Part shown: in pieces, positions 6,064 through 11,095 of the stretch
How positions within the stretch are numbered: position 1 is the first letter of the stretch
Layout: each line of letters begins with the position of its first letter
NCBI GenBank assembly: GCA_020428265.1
Contig: JAGQND010000019.1
Location: forward strand, 1-11,095
From: Candidatus Saccharimonadota bacterium
GTDB taxonomy: Bacteria; Patescibacteriota; Saccharimonadia; Saccharimonadales; Saccharimonadaceae
Direction: 5' to 3'
Length of the DNA: 11,095 nt
Program-made: the position numbers and the translations under genes
Notes under the pieces: generated by a model
Databases searched by the model: none
Seen by the model: the letters and a program-made list of their open reading frames with translations, nothing else
What the model was told of the DNA's origin: nothing

Positions 6064-6600
6064 TTACAGCAGTGTTTGTATTAGTTTTACAAAAGCGTCG
6101 CTGTCTTTTTGTATGTTGCCGGCTGGGGTAAATACATGACCAAACTCACTTTTAATTGCGGCCGTTTCTTGGCGGGCTGCACGGTCCGCGTCGCTAGCAA
6201 TGCGGCTTTGGGCTGTTGCTGCATCGGTGTCTACCCATATCGTAGTGGGCTGCACGCCGTATTTGCTGGCCATGCCTCGAATAATCGCTAAATCTGGCGC
6301 TACCGCCACAATAATATTCATGCCAGCATGCAAATCATCAAAATATTTTGCACCATCGGCGCCATATTTGTAGCCGTTATAGATTGTTTCGTCCCAGTTT
6401 TTGGCCGCAGCTTTTAGTTGCTCATAGTCAGTATCATCTACAAATACATATTCGGACGCATTTTCTTCGCCTGCACGCGGTGGCCGTGTTACATATGTCA
6501 CTACGGTTTCTAAGTTGTCTATGGCCTGTAACGCTGCACCCACGAGAGTGCTTTTGCCAGCACCAGATAGCCCCGATACGAAGATAAATTTACCTATCAT
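6064..6600 (-). CDS. Guanylate-kinase-like P-loop kinase
   Basis: This 178-residue protein has the P-loop GLSGAGKS (10-17). YVTRPPRAGEENASEYVFV (36-54) matches the guanylate kinase GMP-binding stretch (TTRPPR.GE...Y.FV), and WDETIYNGYKYG (69-80) matches its E....Y.YG segment. The family phosphorylates GMP to GDP with ATP. It is a little shorter than typical Gmk (about 200 residues) and the C-terminal half is divergent. A relative such as a ribose bisphosphokinase (PhnN-type) or another nucleotide kinase is therefore possible, and I give no gene symbol. The start is supported by an extended -10 box 6 nt before the ATG (predicted leaderless). It is separated by terminators from both neighbours, so it is probably monocistronic. 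Confidence 0.8.
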   Translation of the reverse strand: MIGKFIFVSGLSGAGKSTLVGAALQAIDNLETVVTYVTRPPRAGEENASEYVFVDDTDYEQLKAAAKNWDETIYNGYKYGADGAKYFDDLHAGMNIIVAVAPDLAIIRGMASKYGVQPTTIWVDTDAATAQSRIASDADRAARQETAAIKSEFGHVFTPAGNIQKDSDAFVKLIQTLL

Positions 6601-6606
6601 AATACA

Positions 6607-6615
6607 AGTATACCA
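6607..6615 (-). promoter_or_regulatory. Extended -10 promoter of the kinase, predicted leaderless
   Basis: On the minus strand TGGTATACT is followed by 6 nt (TGTATT) and the ATG at 6600. The -35 region falls in the T-tract of the upstream terminator and has no consensus hexamer. Confidence 0.6.
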
Positions 6616-6630
6616 ATATTAGAGTTTGCA

Positions 6631-6680
6631 TAAAAAGCAAAACACACGGTAGGGACTCGCGGGGCTAGTGTACCGTGTGT
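6631..6680 (-). terminator. Terminator of the 66-residue protein gene
   Basis: A perfect 10-bp stem (6642-6651 with 6671-6680, ACACACGGTA/TACCGTGTGT) is followed on the minus strand by TTTTGCTTTTTA. The 19-nt loop is unusually long and may pair ACT with AGT inside. It lies 22 bp beyond the stop of the gene at 6703. Confidence 0.8.
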
Positions 6681-6702
6681 GTTGCACAGAGCAGGTGATC
6701 GG

Positions 6703-6903
6703 TTAGTGGCCGGCTGCGGCCAGTCGCTCTTCGACCTCTTTGATCGTTTCGCGACGAACGTTCGAGAACAGAACTCGGTTCTTGTTCGCTTCGGCCTCGG
6801 TCTTGTGGTGCGACAGGATCTCGCCGTAGCGCAGGCTGGCGTCGCCACTCACGACTACCCATTTGCGCTTCAGTTCGAGCTTCTTCGCTTTGCTCAGTGC
6901 CAT
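6703..6903 (-). CDS. 66-residue basic protein, probably highly expressed, function unknown
   Basis: The start is the ATG at 6903, 6 nt after AAGGAGT. Longer upstream reading would cross the promoter and is rejected. The protein begins MALSKAKKLELKRKW, with a lysine-rich N-terminus. A segment KWVVVSGDASLRYGEILSHH (14-33) looks like a beta hairpin, followed by a helix-rich KTEAEANKNR and an amphipathic C-terminal helix ending EERLAAAGH. The pattern of a short beta unit followed by T-x-A-E-A slightly recalls DUF2188-like small proteins, but I do not claim that family. A near-consensus promoter, strong Shine-Dalgarno, dedicated terminator and codons rich in CTG, AAG, GAG and TTC suggest high expression. 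These codons resemble the Cys-tailed gene at 5257, so foreign origin is the alternative explanation. Nucleic-acid binding is possible from its charge only. Confidence 0.82.
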   Translation of the reverse strand: MALSKAKKLELKRKWVVVSGDASLRYGEILSHHKTEAEANKNRVLFSNVRRETIKEVEERLAAAGH

Positions 6904-6939
6904 TATGTACTCCTTAGTCGAAACTCTTGGATAGTATAT

Positions 6940-6968
6940 ATTATACACCAAAACTAATAAAAAGTCAA
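6940..6968 (-). promoter_or_regulatory. Near-consensus promoter of the 66-residue protein
   Basis: On the minus strand TTGACT (6963-6968), a 17-bp spacer and TATAAT (6940-6945) differ from the sigma-70 consensus at one base. The start would be near 6933, giving a leader of about 30 nt that ends with the Shine-Dalgarno. Confidence 0.85.
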
Positions 6969-6996
6969 TATACTTATGCAATATGTATCGACTGCC

Positions 6997-7009
6997 TATA
7001 CTGTATACT
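6997..7009 (+). promoter_or_regulatory. Promoter of metalloprotease-helicase operon
   Basis: Two TATACT boxes lie in tandem at 6997-7002 and 7004-7009. The second ends 6 nt before the ATG at 7016, the same leaderless spacing as three other genes here. It is divergent from the 66-residue gene promoter. Confidence 0.5.
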
Positions 7010-7015
7010 ACAGAT

Positions 7016-7675
7016 ATGAATATTGTAGTTCTTGATTCTAAACACTGGCCGGAGGCGCATAAAAATGGGGTACGTGAGCACGATGTGCGCAAAGCTGCTG
7101 AAAAAGCTGCTAATGAAGTAACTGAGATTATTTCGTTTGTGCCGAGTTATGTAAATTTGGTGTTGCACCCCGTGCCTAAGGGCGAGGCTATACCCGAAAT
7201 TGGAGTGAGCGGTATGACGTACAGCGATGAATACTCGTCGGTATTTTTTGAGAGTGATGTGCGCTATGGCAAGAGTCAATTACTTGAAGAAATCCGAACA
7301 ACTACATACCACGAGTTAACACACGCCGCTACGTTTCAGTACGAACCTTGGCAGCCAGGTGCGCTTTACGGTGCCGTAACTGAGGGGCTAGCTACGGTAT
7401 TTGAGCGTGATTATGCAGGCTCTAAACCGCTGTGGGGTAGGTACGAGAGCGATGATACCATGCAGGGCTGGTTAGGCGATCTCAAGAAACTACCAGTTGG
7501 CGATAGTAAAAATATGGATTATTTTATAAAACACCCCGATGGCCGCAAGTGGATTGTATACAAAACGGGCACATGGATTGTAGATAAACTCTTGGCTGAT
7601 GGCGAAGATTTGTTTGAGCTAATGAAGCTAAAACACACCGACGTACTCGCAAAGTTTGATAAGCTAGATACATGA
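7016..7675 (+). CDS. Putative zinc metalloprotease (DUF2268-like, HExxH)
   Basis: This protein has 219 residues from the ATG at 7016. The motif HELTH (99-103) with Glu123 in TEGLA, 19 residues after the second His, gives the HExxH...E zinc site of gluzincin-type peptidases. HELTH-x-x-x-x-x...V-x-EGLA resembles the DUF2268 predicted Zn-dependent proteases. No signal peptide or membrane segment is visible, so a cytoplasmic location is likely. An in-frame ATG at 6983 would add MYRLPILYTTD, but those codons coincide with the two TATACT boxes, so the shorter start is preferred. The stop TGA overlaps the helicase start as ATGA, implying coupled translation. The substrate is unknown. The pairing with an RNA helicase is not one I recognise from other bacteria. 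Confidence 0.78.
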   Translation: MNIVVLDSKHWPEAHKNGVREHDVRKAAEKAANEVTEIISFVPSYVNLVLHPVPKGEAIPEIGVSGMTYSDEYSSVFFESDVRYGKSQLLEEIRTTTYHELTHAATFQYEPWQPGALYGAVTEGLATVFERDYAGSKPLWGRYESDDTMQGWLGDLKKLPVGDSKNMDYFIKHPDGRKWIVYKTGTWIVDKLLADGEDLFELMKLKHTDVLAKFDKLDT

Positions 7676-9990
7676 CAACCACCTACACTGCCGACAACTG
7701 GGCTGAACTGCCGGTTCTCGACTTTAAGAGTCAGATTTTGGACGCAGTAGATGCTAGCCAAGTTACTATAATCACGGCCGAAACAGGGGCTGGCAAAAGC
7801 ACGCAAATACCACAATATTTGGCCGAGCATGGCTACGACCGGGTGGTAGTAACTCAGCCACGCATACTTGCAGCGCGTAATTTGTGTGGCCGCGTACGTG
7901 AGGAATGGGCACTGCGAAATAGTGAAGATAGTAGCGAAACGGTGGGCTACCGCACGGCGCACGAGCGTGAAGATAGTGGCCGCACCAAGGTACTGTACTG
8001 CACAGACGGCTTGCAGCTGGTGCGCGAAATCACCGGCAGTGGCACACTGGAAAGTCAAGTGCTGGTGCTCGACGAAGTGCACGAGTGGAACGAAAACATG
8101 GAAGTGCTGGTGGCGTGGGCCAAAAAGCGGTGCCAGGAAGAACCGCGATTCCGCGTGGTTATTATGAGCGCCACCATAGAAACCGGCAGCCTGGCGGAAT
8201 ATTTTGCCACCGACGCCGTGCTAAACATCCCGGGCCGTGGATTTGAGGTAAAAAAGCGCCGCGGCACCGACGTGCTGAGCGAAATTATAGACCAAATAAA
8301 CACCGCCAAAAGCAACATGCTGGTGTTCCTGCCAGGCAAAGCCGAGATAAAGGACACCACCGACGCACTGGAGCAAAAAGCCAAGGCGGCGGGTGTGCCG
8401 ATAATACCACTACATAGTCAACTCGATGCCGAAACCCAGCAAAAAGCCTTTGCTAACTACCCAAACGGCAAGGTGATACTAGCTACAAACATAGCCCAAA
8501 CCAGCGTGACTATAGATGATATAGACGTGGTGATAGACAGCGGTCTGGAGCGCCGCAGCGAAGTGCGAAGTGGTGTGGAGGGGCTGTTCATAGCGCAAAT
8601 ATCGCAGGCAGACTGCATGCAGCGTGCGGGTCGTGCAGGGCGCACCAAGCCTGGCGAATACATACTGGCACCGTATGACACCATGCCGTGCCTAGACTTC
8701 AACGACCGCCCAGAATACGCTACGCCAGAAATCATGCGCAAACACATAGACCGCCTAACGCTACGCTTGGCAAATGTAGGTATCGACATAGAAACTCTCG
8801 ATTTTTACCACGACCCGAGCAAAAAAGCTATTCAACGCGCCAAACGCACACTCATAGACTTAGGCGCTATGACCAAAAGCGGAGACGTGACCCGTATAGG
8901 TCGCCAAATGGAAGAGTTTCCAGTGGAATCTAGCTACGGTCGTATGCTTGTAGAAGCCAAAAATTATAGCGCCGAAGTGCAGTCCAAACTGGCCGCAATA
9001 ATAGGCATACAAGAGGTGGGCGGCATAGTAAAAGGCGGCACACGCTATACTGGCTGGCGTCGCTATACGCAGCAAACTCGTAGTGACCTACTAGCAGAAT
9101 ACGACGTGTATTTGGCCTTGCCGCAGATACTTCCAGATGAATACGAAGACCTAGGAATTATCAGTAAAAACGTGCAAAAAGCTACCGATGTGATGGAGCG
9201 ACTCGAGAGCGACTTGGGCCTAAACCGCAGCCACCTAACACCACTAACACCCGACGAGCAGCAGCAACTTATGCGCTGCATAGTGGCTGGGCAGTTGCAC
9301 GAACTGTGGTTTGTGGATAATAACGGCGAAGCTGTGCATGTGTACACCGCGGCGCACCGTGAACTGTCGAGTAGCAGTGTGGTGCGTAGCCCTAAGTTGA
9401 TAGTCGGCACGCCGTTTGACCTGCAAGTACCCACGCGCAGCGGCGGGCTAGAAACCTTGCATTTAGTACAGGGTATCACAGTGGTGCAGACGGACTGGCT
9501 CATAGAGTTCGCGCCCGAACAATTTGCCACGCGTAAGTCTAAAACTGTGTACGATCCACGCACTGGTACTTTAGCTGTCACACAGCTCGTACGTTTTGGC
9601 GGCAAAGTACTAGAGGGCAGTGGTGTACCTGTGCTAGAACATACCCGCGAAAACGAACAAAAATTTGTATCAGCCTTTGCCGATTGGGCGTACGAGCAGA
9701 TTGAACGCGAACGCCGCTCGTACGACAGATTTCACACCAAACGCATACCAAGCGTGCCGCTCAAGCAGCTACAGCAACAGGTACGCAGCATAGCCGACGG
9801 AGTAATAAACATTGCTGAACTAAGTAGTAGTCAACGCGAAGAATTAGTGGGCCTGGCGCGCCTACACACCCACTTGGGCACAGCGTTTATGGAGAAACTC
9901 GGTGCTTCGCGCGAACACCACAGTAGTCACCCTGACCCCAAGCGCAGGCGAGGTTGGAAGGCCCTGCACCGGCGCAAGTTTCGCCGCTAG
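7672..9990 (+). CDS. DEAH-type ATP-dependent RNA helicase (HrpA/HrpB-like)
   Basis: This 772-residue superfamily 2 helicase has motif I ETGAGKST (37-44), Ia TQPR (61-64), II DEVH (134-137, the DEAH box with Val), III SAT (166-168), V ATNIAQTSVTIDDIDVVIDSG (271-291) and VI QRAGRAGR (317-324). Winged-helix and ratchet-like helices follow (about 355-460), consistent with the DEAH/RHA family, which translocates 3'-to-5' on RNA. The C-terminal third is less recognisable and ends in a strongly basic tail, PKRRRGWKALHRRKFRR, probably RNA-binding. Length is closer to HrpB (about 800) than HrpA (about 1300), but I do not assign either. It begins within the metalloprotease stop (ATGA), so it is co-translated with it. 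No terminator hairpin follows. Confidence 0.93.
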   Translation: MTTTYTADNWAELPVLDFKSQILDAVDASQVTIITAETGAGKSTQIPQYLAEHGYDRVVVTQPRILAARNLCGRVREEWALRNSEDSSETVGYRTAHEREDSGRTKVLYCTDGLQLVREITGSGTLESQVLVLDEVHEWNENMEVLVAWAKKRCQEEPRFRVVIMSATIETGSLAEYFATDAVLNIPGRGFEVKKRRGTDVLSEIIDQINTAKSNMLVFLPGKAEIKDTTDALEQKAKAAGVPIIPLHSQLDAETQQKAFANYPNGKVILATNIAQTSVTIDDIDVVIDSGLERRSEVRSGVEGLFIAQISQADCMQRAGRAGRTKPGEYILAPYDTMPCLDFNDRPEYATPEIMRKHIDRLTLRLANVGIDIETLDFYHDPSKKAIQRAKRTLIDLGAMTKSGDVTRIGRQMEEFPVESSYGRMLVEAKNYSAEVQSKLAAIIGIQEVGGIVKGGTRYTGWRRYTQQTRSDLLAEYDVYLALPQILPDEYEDLGIISKNVQKATDVMERLESDLGLNRSHLTPLTPDEQQQLMRCIVAGQLHELWFVDNNGEAVHVYTAAHRELSSSSVVRSPKLIVGTPFDLQVPTRSGGLETLHLVQGITVVQTDWLIEFAPEQFATRKSKTVYDPRTGTLAVTQLVRFGGKVLEGSGVPVLEHTRENEQKFVSAFADWAYEQIERERRSYDRFHTKRIPSVPLKQLQQQVRSIADGVINIAELSSSQREELVGLARLHTHLGTAFMEKLGASREHHSSHPDPKRRRGWKALHRRKFRR

Positions 9991-9992
9991 GC

Positions 9993-10021
9993 TTTACAAA
10001 ACATAAGTTTTATGCTATACT
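9993..10021 (+). promoter_or_regulatory. Promoter of the gene at 10049
   Basis: TTTACA (9993-9998), a 17-bp spacer and TATACT (10016-10021), preceded by TGC as an extended -10, predict a start near 10028. The spacer contains AAACATAAGT, which also occurs in the spacer of the next promoter. Confidence 0.75.
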
Positions 10022-10036
10022 GTAAGTATACACACA

Positions 10037-10052
10037 TAAAACAAAAACATGA
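10037..10052 (+). repeat. A-rich leader repeat, copy 1
   Basis: TAAAACAAAAACATGA spans the translation start at 10049 and is identical to the 16 bp around the start at 10627. It contains no Shine-Dalgarno. Confidence 0.8.
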
Positions 10053-10561
10053 GTGAAATACCAACATTTACAACTAATACTTACGATTCCGAACTGAGCG
10101 CCACTAATGATCGTGAACAACTCGGTGGTGCGCATACGCAAACCAAGATTGACATAGGTGGTAGAGCTCTAGGTGCAGCTACGGGGAATATAGACTACAA
10201 GCCCCGTCATGCTAAGCCCGAAGAAATAGAACCGAATACTTCAGACTCAAAAGAAGATGCCGGCGATACGCGTGAGCTAGCACCGCCGGCTATACGTGAA
10301 AACATGACTACGCTGCGTAAAATTCAGCGCCAAGTTATGGAAAATAGGGGTAATCCACTAGCTAAACTGCCACACGAACAATCTCGCGCCATGCAGCAGC
10401 AACTTGATATGGTGCTAGGTTTTTTGCATAGTAGCGGCGCTGGTGATTTGGCGACCGCCAAGCGTGCACTTGGGTTCTCGCCAGGGCACACTCCTGTCAA
10501 TGAAATCCAAGCACGGCTCCGCTCGGCTATTGCCGACATCGATAGCAAGTATAAGTTTTAG
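10049..10561 (+). CDS. Hydrophilic protein of unknown function
   Basis: This protein has 170 residues, with no family recognised. The first 85 or so are rich in Thr, Asp, Glu, Asn and Pro, with little predicted structure. The rest looks helical: ENMTTLRKIQRQVMENR (84-100), a Gln-rich segment SRAMQQQLDMVLGFL, and a C-terminal helix NEIQARLRSAIADIDSKYKF. No membrane segment, signal peptide or cysteine is present. The ATG follows an A-rich leader without Shine-Dalgarno. A strong promoter precedes it, and the next gene has its own promoter starting 7 bp after this stop with almost the same layout. This implies parallel control of the two genes. Codon use resembles the helicase. No terminator hairpin is visible after it. 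Confidence 0.78.
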   Translation: MSEIPTFTTNTYDSELSATNDREQLGGAHTQTKIDIGGRALGAATGNIDYKPRHAKPEEIEPNTSDSKEDAGDTRELAPPAIRENMTTLRKIQRQVMENRGNPLAKLPHEQSRAMQQQLDMVLGFLHSSGAGDLATAKRALGFSPGHTPVNEIQARLRSAIADIDSKYKF

Positions 10562-10567
10562 ATACAC

Positions 10568-10596
10568 TTGACATTTAAACATAAGTGGGTTATAAT
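10568..10596 (+). promoter_or_regulatory. Perfect consensus sigma-70 promoter of the gene at 10627
   Basis: TTGACA (10568-10573), a 17-bp spacer and TATAAT (10591-10596) match the consensus at all twelve bases. The start should fall near 10603. The spacer holds AAACATAAGT, shared with the upstream promoter but shifted by 3 bp. Confidence 0.92.
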
Positions 10597-10613
10597 ACAA
10601 AATAACAATTACG

Positions 10614-10630
10614 TTAAAACAAAAACATGA
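10614..10630 (+). repeat. A-rich leader repeat, copy 2
   Basis: The 16 bp TAAAACAAAAACATGA (10615-10630) repeat those at 10037-10052 and carry the ATG at 10627. The leader is about 24 nt, A-rich, apparently unstructured and lacks a Shine-Dalgarno. Confidence 0.8.
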
Positions 10631-11095
10631 ACATTAAAAATCACGAAAAGTCATCAACTCCACGTAGCGTCGAACTCGACGTTCAGTCTAGTGATTTTAC
10701 CGAAAAGCTCCAGGCCGCCGAAATATATGCAAAAAAGGCTACAGTGCAAGCTGAGTTTGCGCACGAAGGTGTGCCCATAGAAACCGTACTAGAAGACGGC
10801 ACCATAGAGACCAAAAACGTCACCAAAGAAGGCGACGTGATAATAACCAACCCTGCTGGTGAGCAGTATATAGTGCGCCAAGAAGAATTTTTTAGGAGCT
10901 ACGAAGCTACCGATGAAGAGGGCGTATACCGCAGTACCGATATGATACGTGCTGTGCCAAATGACACTGGAAAAGACATAGAAATCATGGCTCCATGGGG
11001 CGAGAAAATGCGCGGTGATGTTGACTGCTATATAGTTAGCCCTGTAGATTTTGACAATCCGCACCAGGTGTCAGCCGACCGTTACATAGTAGGTC
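10627..11095 (+). CDS. PGDYG-like protein, partial at window end
   Basis: The frame is open for 156 codons to the end of the window, so the C-terminus is missing. The N-terminal 30 residues are polar. Then comes AEFAHEGVPIETVLEDGTIETKNVTKEGDVIITNPAGEQYIVRQEEFFRSYEA (about 43-95), quoted here only by its landmarks: E-GDVIITN-AGEQY-V-EEFF-SYE. This layout (G-D followed by a strand, GE-Y-V, then F..SY/TY) resembles small PGDYG-family proteins, with GDV in place of GDY. A second, similar unit seems to start near 124 (APWGEKMRGDVDCYIV), ending in DRYIVG at the edge, so the protein may hold tandem copies. Function of the family is unknown to me. The promoter is perfect consensus, so strong expression is likely. 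Confidence 0.72.
   Translation, partial: MNIKNHEKSSTPRSVELDVQSSDFTEKLQAAEIYAKKATVQAEFAHEGVPIETVLEDGTIETKNVTKEGDVIITNPAGEQYIVRQEEFFRSYEATDEEGVYRSTDMIRAVPNDTGKDIEIMAPWGEKMRGDVDCYIVSPVDFDNPHQVSADRYIVG

Noticed and set aside
6983..7015. Earlier metalloprotease start at 6983
   Set aside because: The extra codons coincide with two TATACT boxes. The ATG at 7016 fits the 6-nt leaderless spacing seen elsewhere.
6904..7092. Longer N-terminus for the 66-residue protein
   Set aside because: It would translate through a near-consensus promoter and the divergent gene's promoter. The internal ATG at 6903 has a well-placed AAGGAG.
7519..8082. 187-codon minus frame across the metalloprotease-helicase junction
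   Set aside because: It covers helicase motifs I to II on the other strand, has no initiation signals and shows no recognisable domain.
1..11095. CRISPR array, tRNA or rRNA genes, transposase, integrase
   Set aside because: I saw no regularly spaced repeats, cloverleaf-like sequences, rRNA-like stretches or recombinase motifs in any frame.

Overview
The window looks like a chromosome segment from a small-genome bacterium, most likely a Candidatus Saccharibacteria (TM7)-type epibiont or a close CPR relative. This is inference: genes are densely packed, the standard code is used (TAA, TAG and TGA all stop genes), unrecognised lineage-specific proteins are common, and one gene resembles a family I recall from Actinobacteria, the usual hosts of Saccharibacteria. 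I could not test it with a marker gene.

Layout. 1-359 is the C-terminal end of a PMT-type protein mannosyltransferase. 407-2108 is a two-gene ABC-2 exporter operon (ATPase, then permease, overlapping start/stop). 2118-2348 (-) is a two-helix small membrane protein, divergent from pnp (2472-4589), which encodes a complete polynucleotide phosphorylase. The two divergent promoters share an 18-bp palindrome, and the pnp leader folds into a long stem-loop. 4592-5983 holds a SAM methyltransferase and a Cys-tailed protein of unusual codon use, both on the minus strand. This stretch is bounded by a direct repeat of the last codons of pnp, which suggests an inserted or duplicated cassette. 6064-6600 (-) is a guanylate-kinase-like P-loop kinase. 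6703-6903 (-) is a 66-residue protein with its own strong promoter and terminator. 7016-9990 is a translationally coupled pair: a small HExxH metalloprotease and a DEAH-type (DEVH) RNA helicase. 10049-10561 and 10627-end are two proteins of unknown function with near-twin promoters and identical A-rich leaders; the second resembles the PGDYG family.

How the genes work together. pnp and the helicase are RNA-metabolism functions, the ABC exporter and PMT are envelope functions, and the rest are unassigned. The most consistent hidden layer is regulatory. Start sites fall into three classes. Four genes have a TATAcT-like -10 box exactly 6 nt before the ATG (predicted leaderless). Four have a clear Shine-Dalgarno (permease, pnp, the Cys-tailed protein, the 66-residue protein). 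The last two have an A-rich leader without Shine-Dalgarno.

No tRNA, rRNA, CRISPR array, transposase or integrase was seen.
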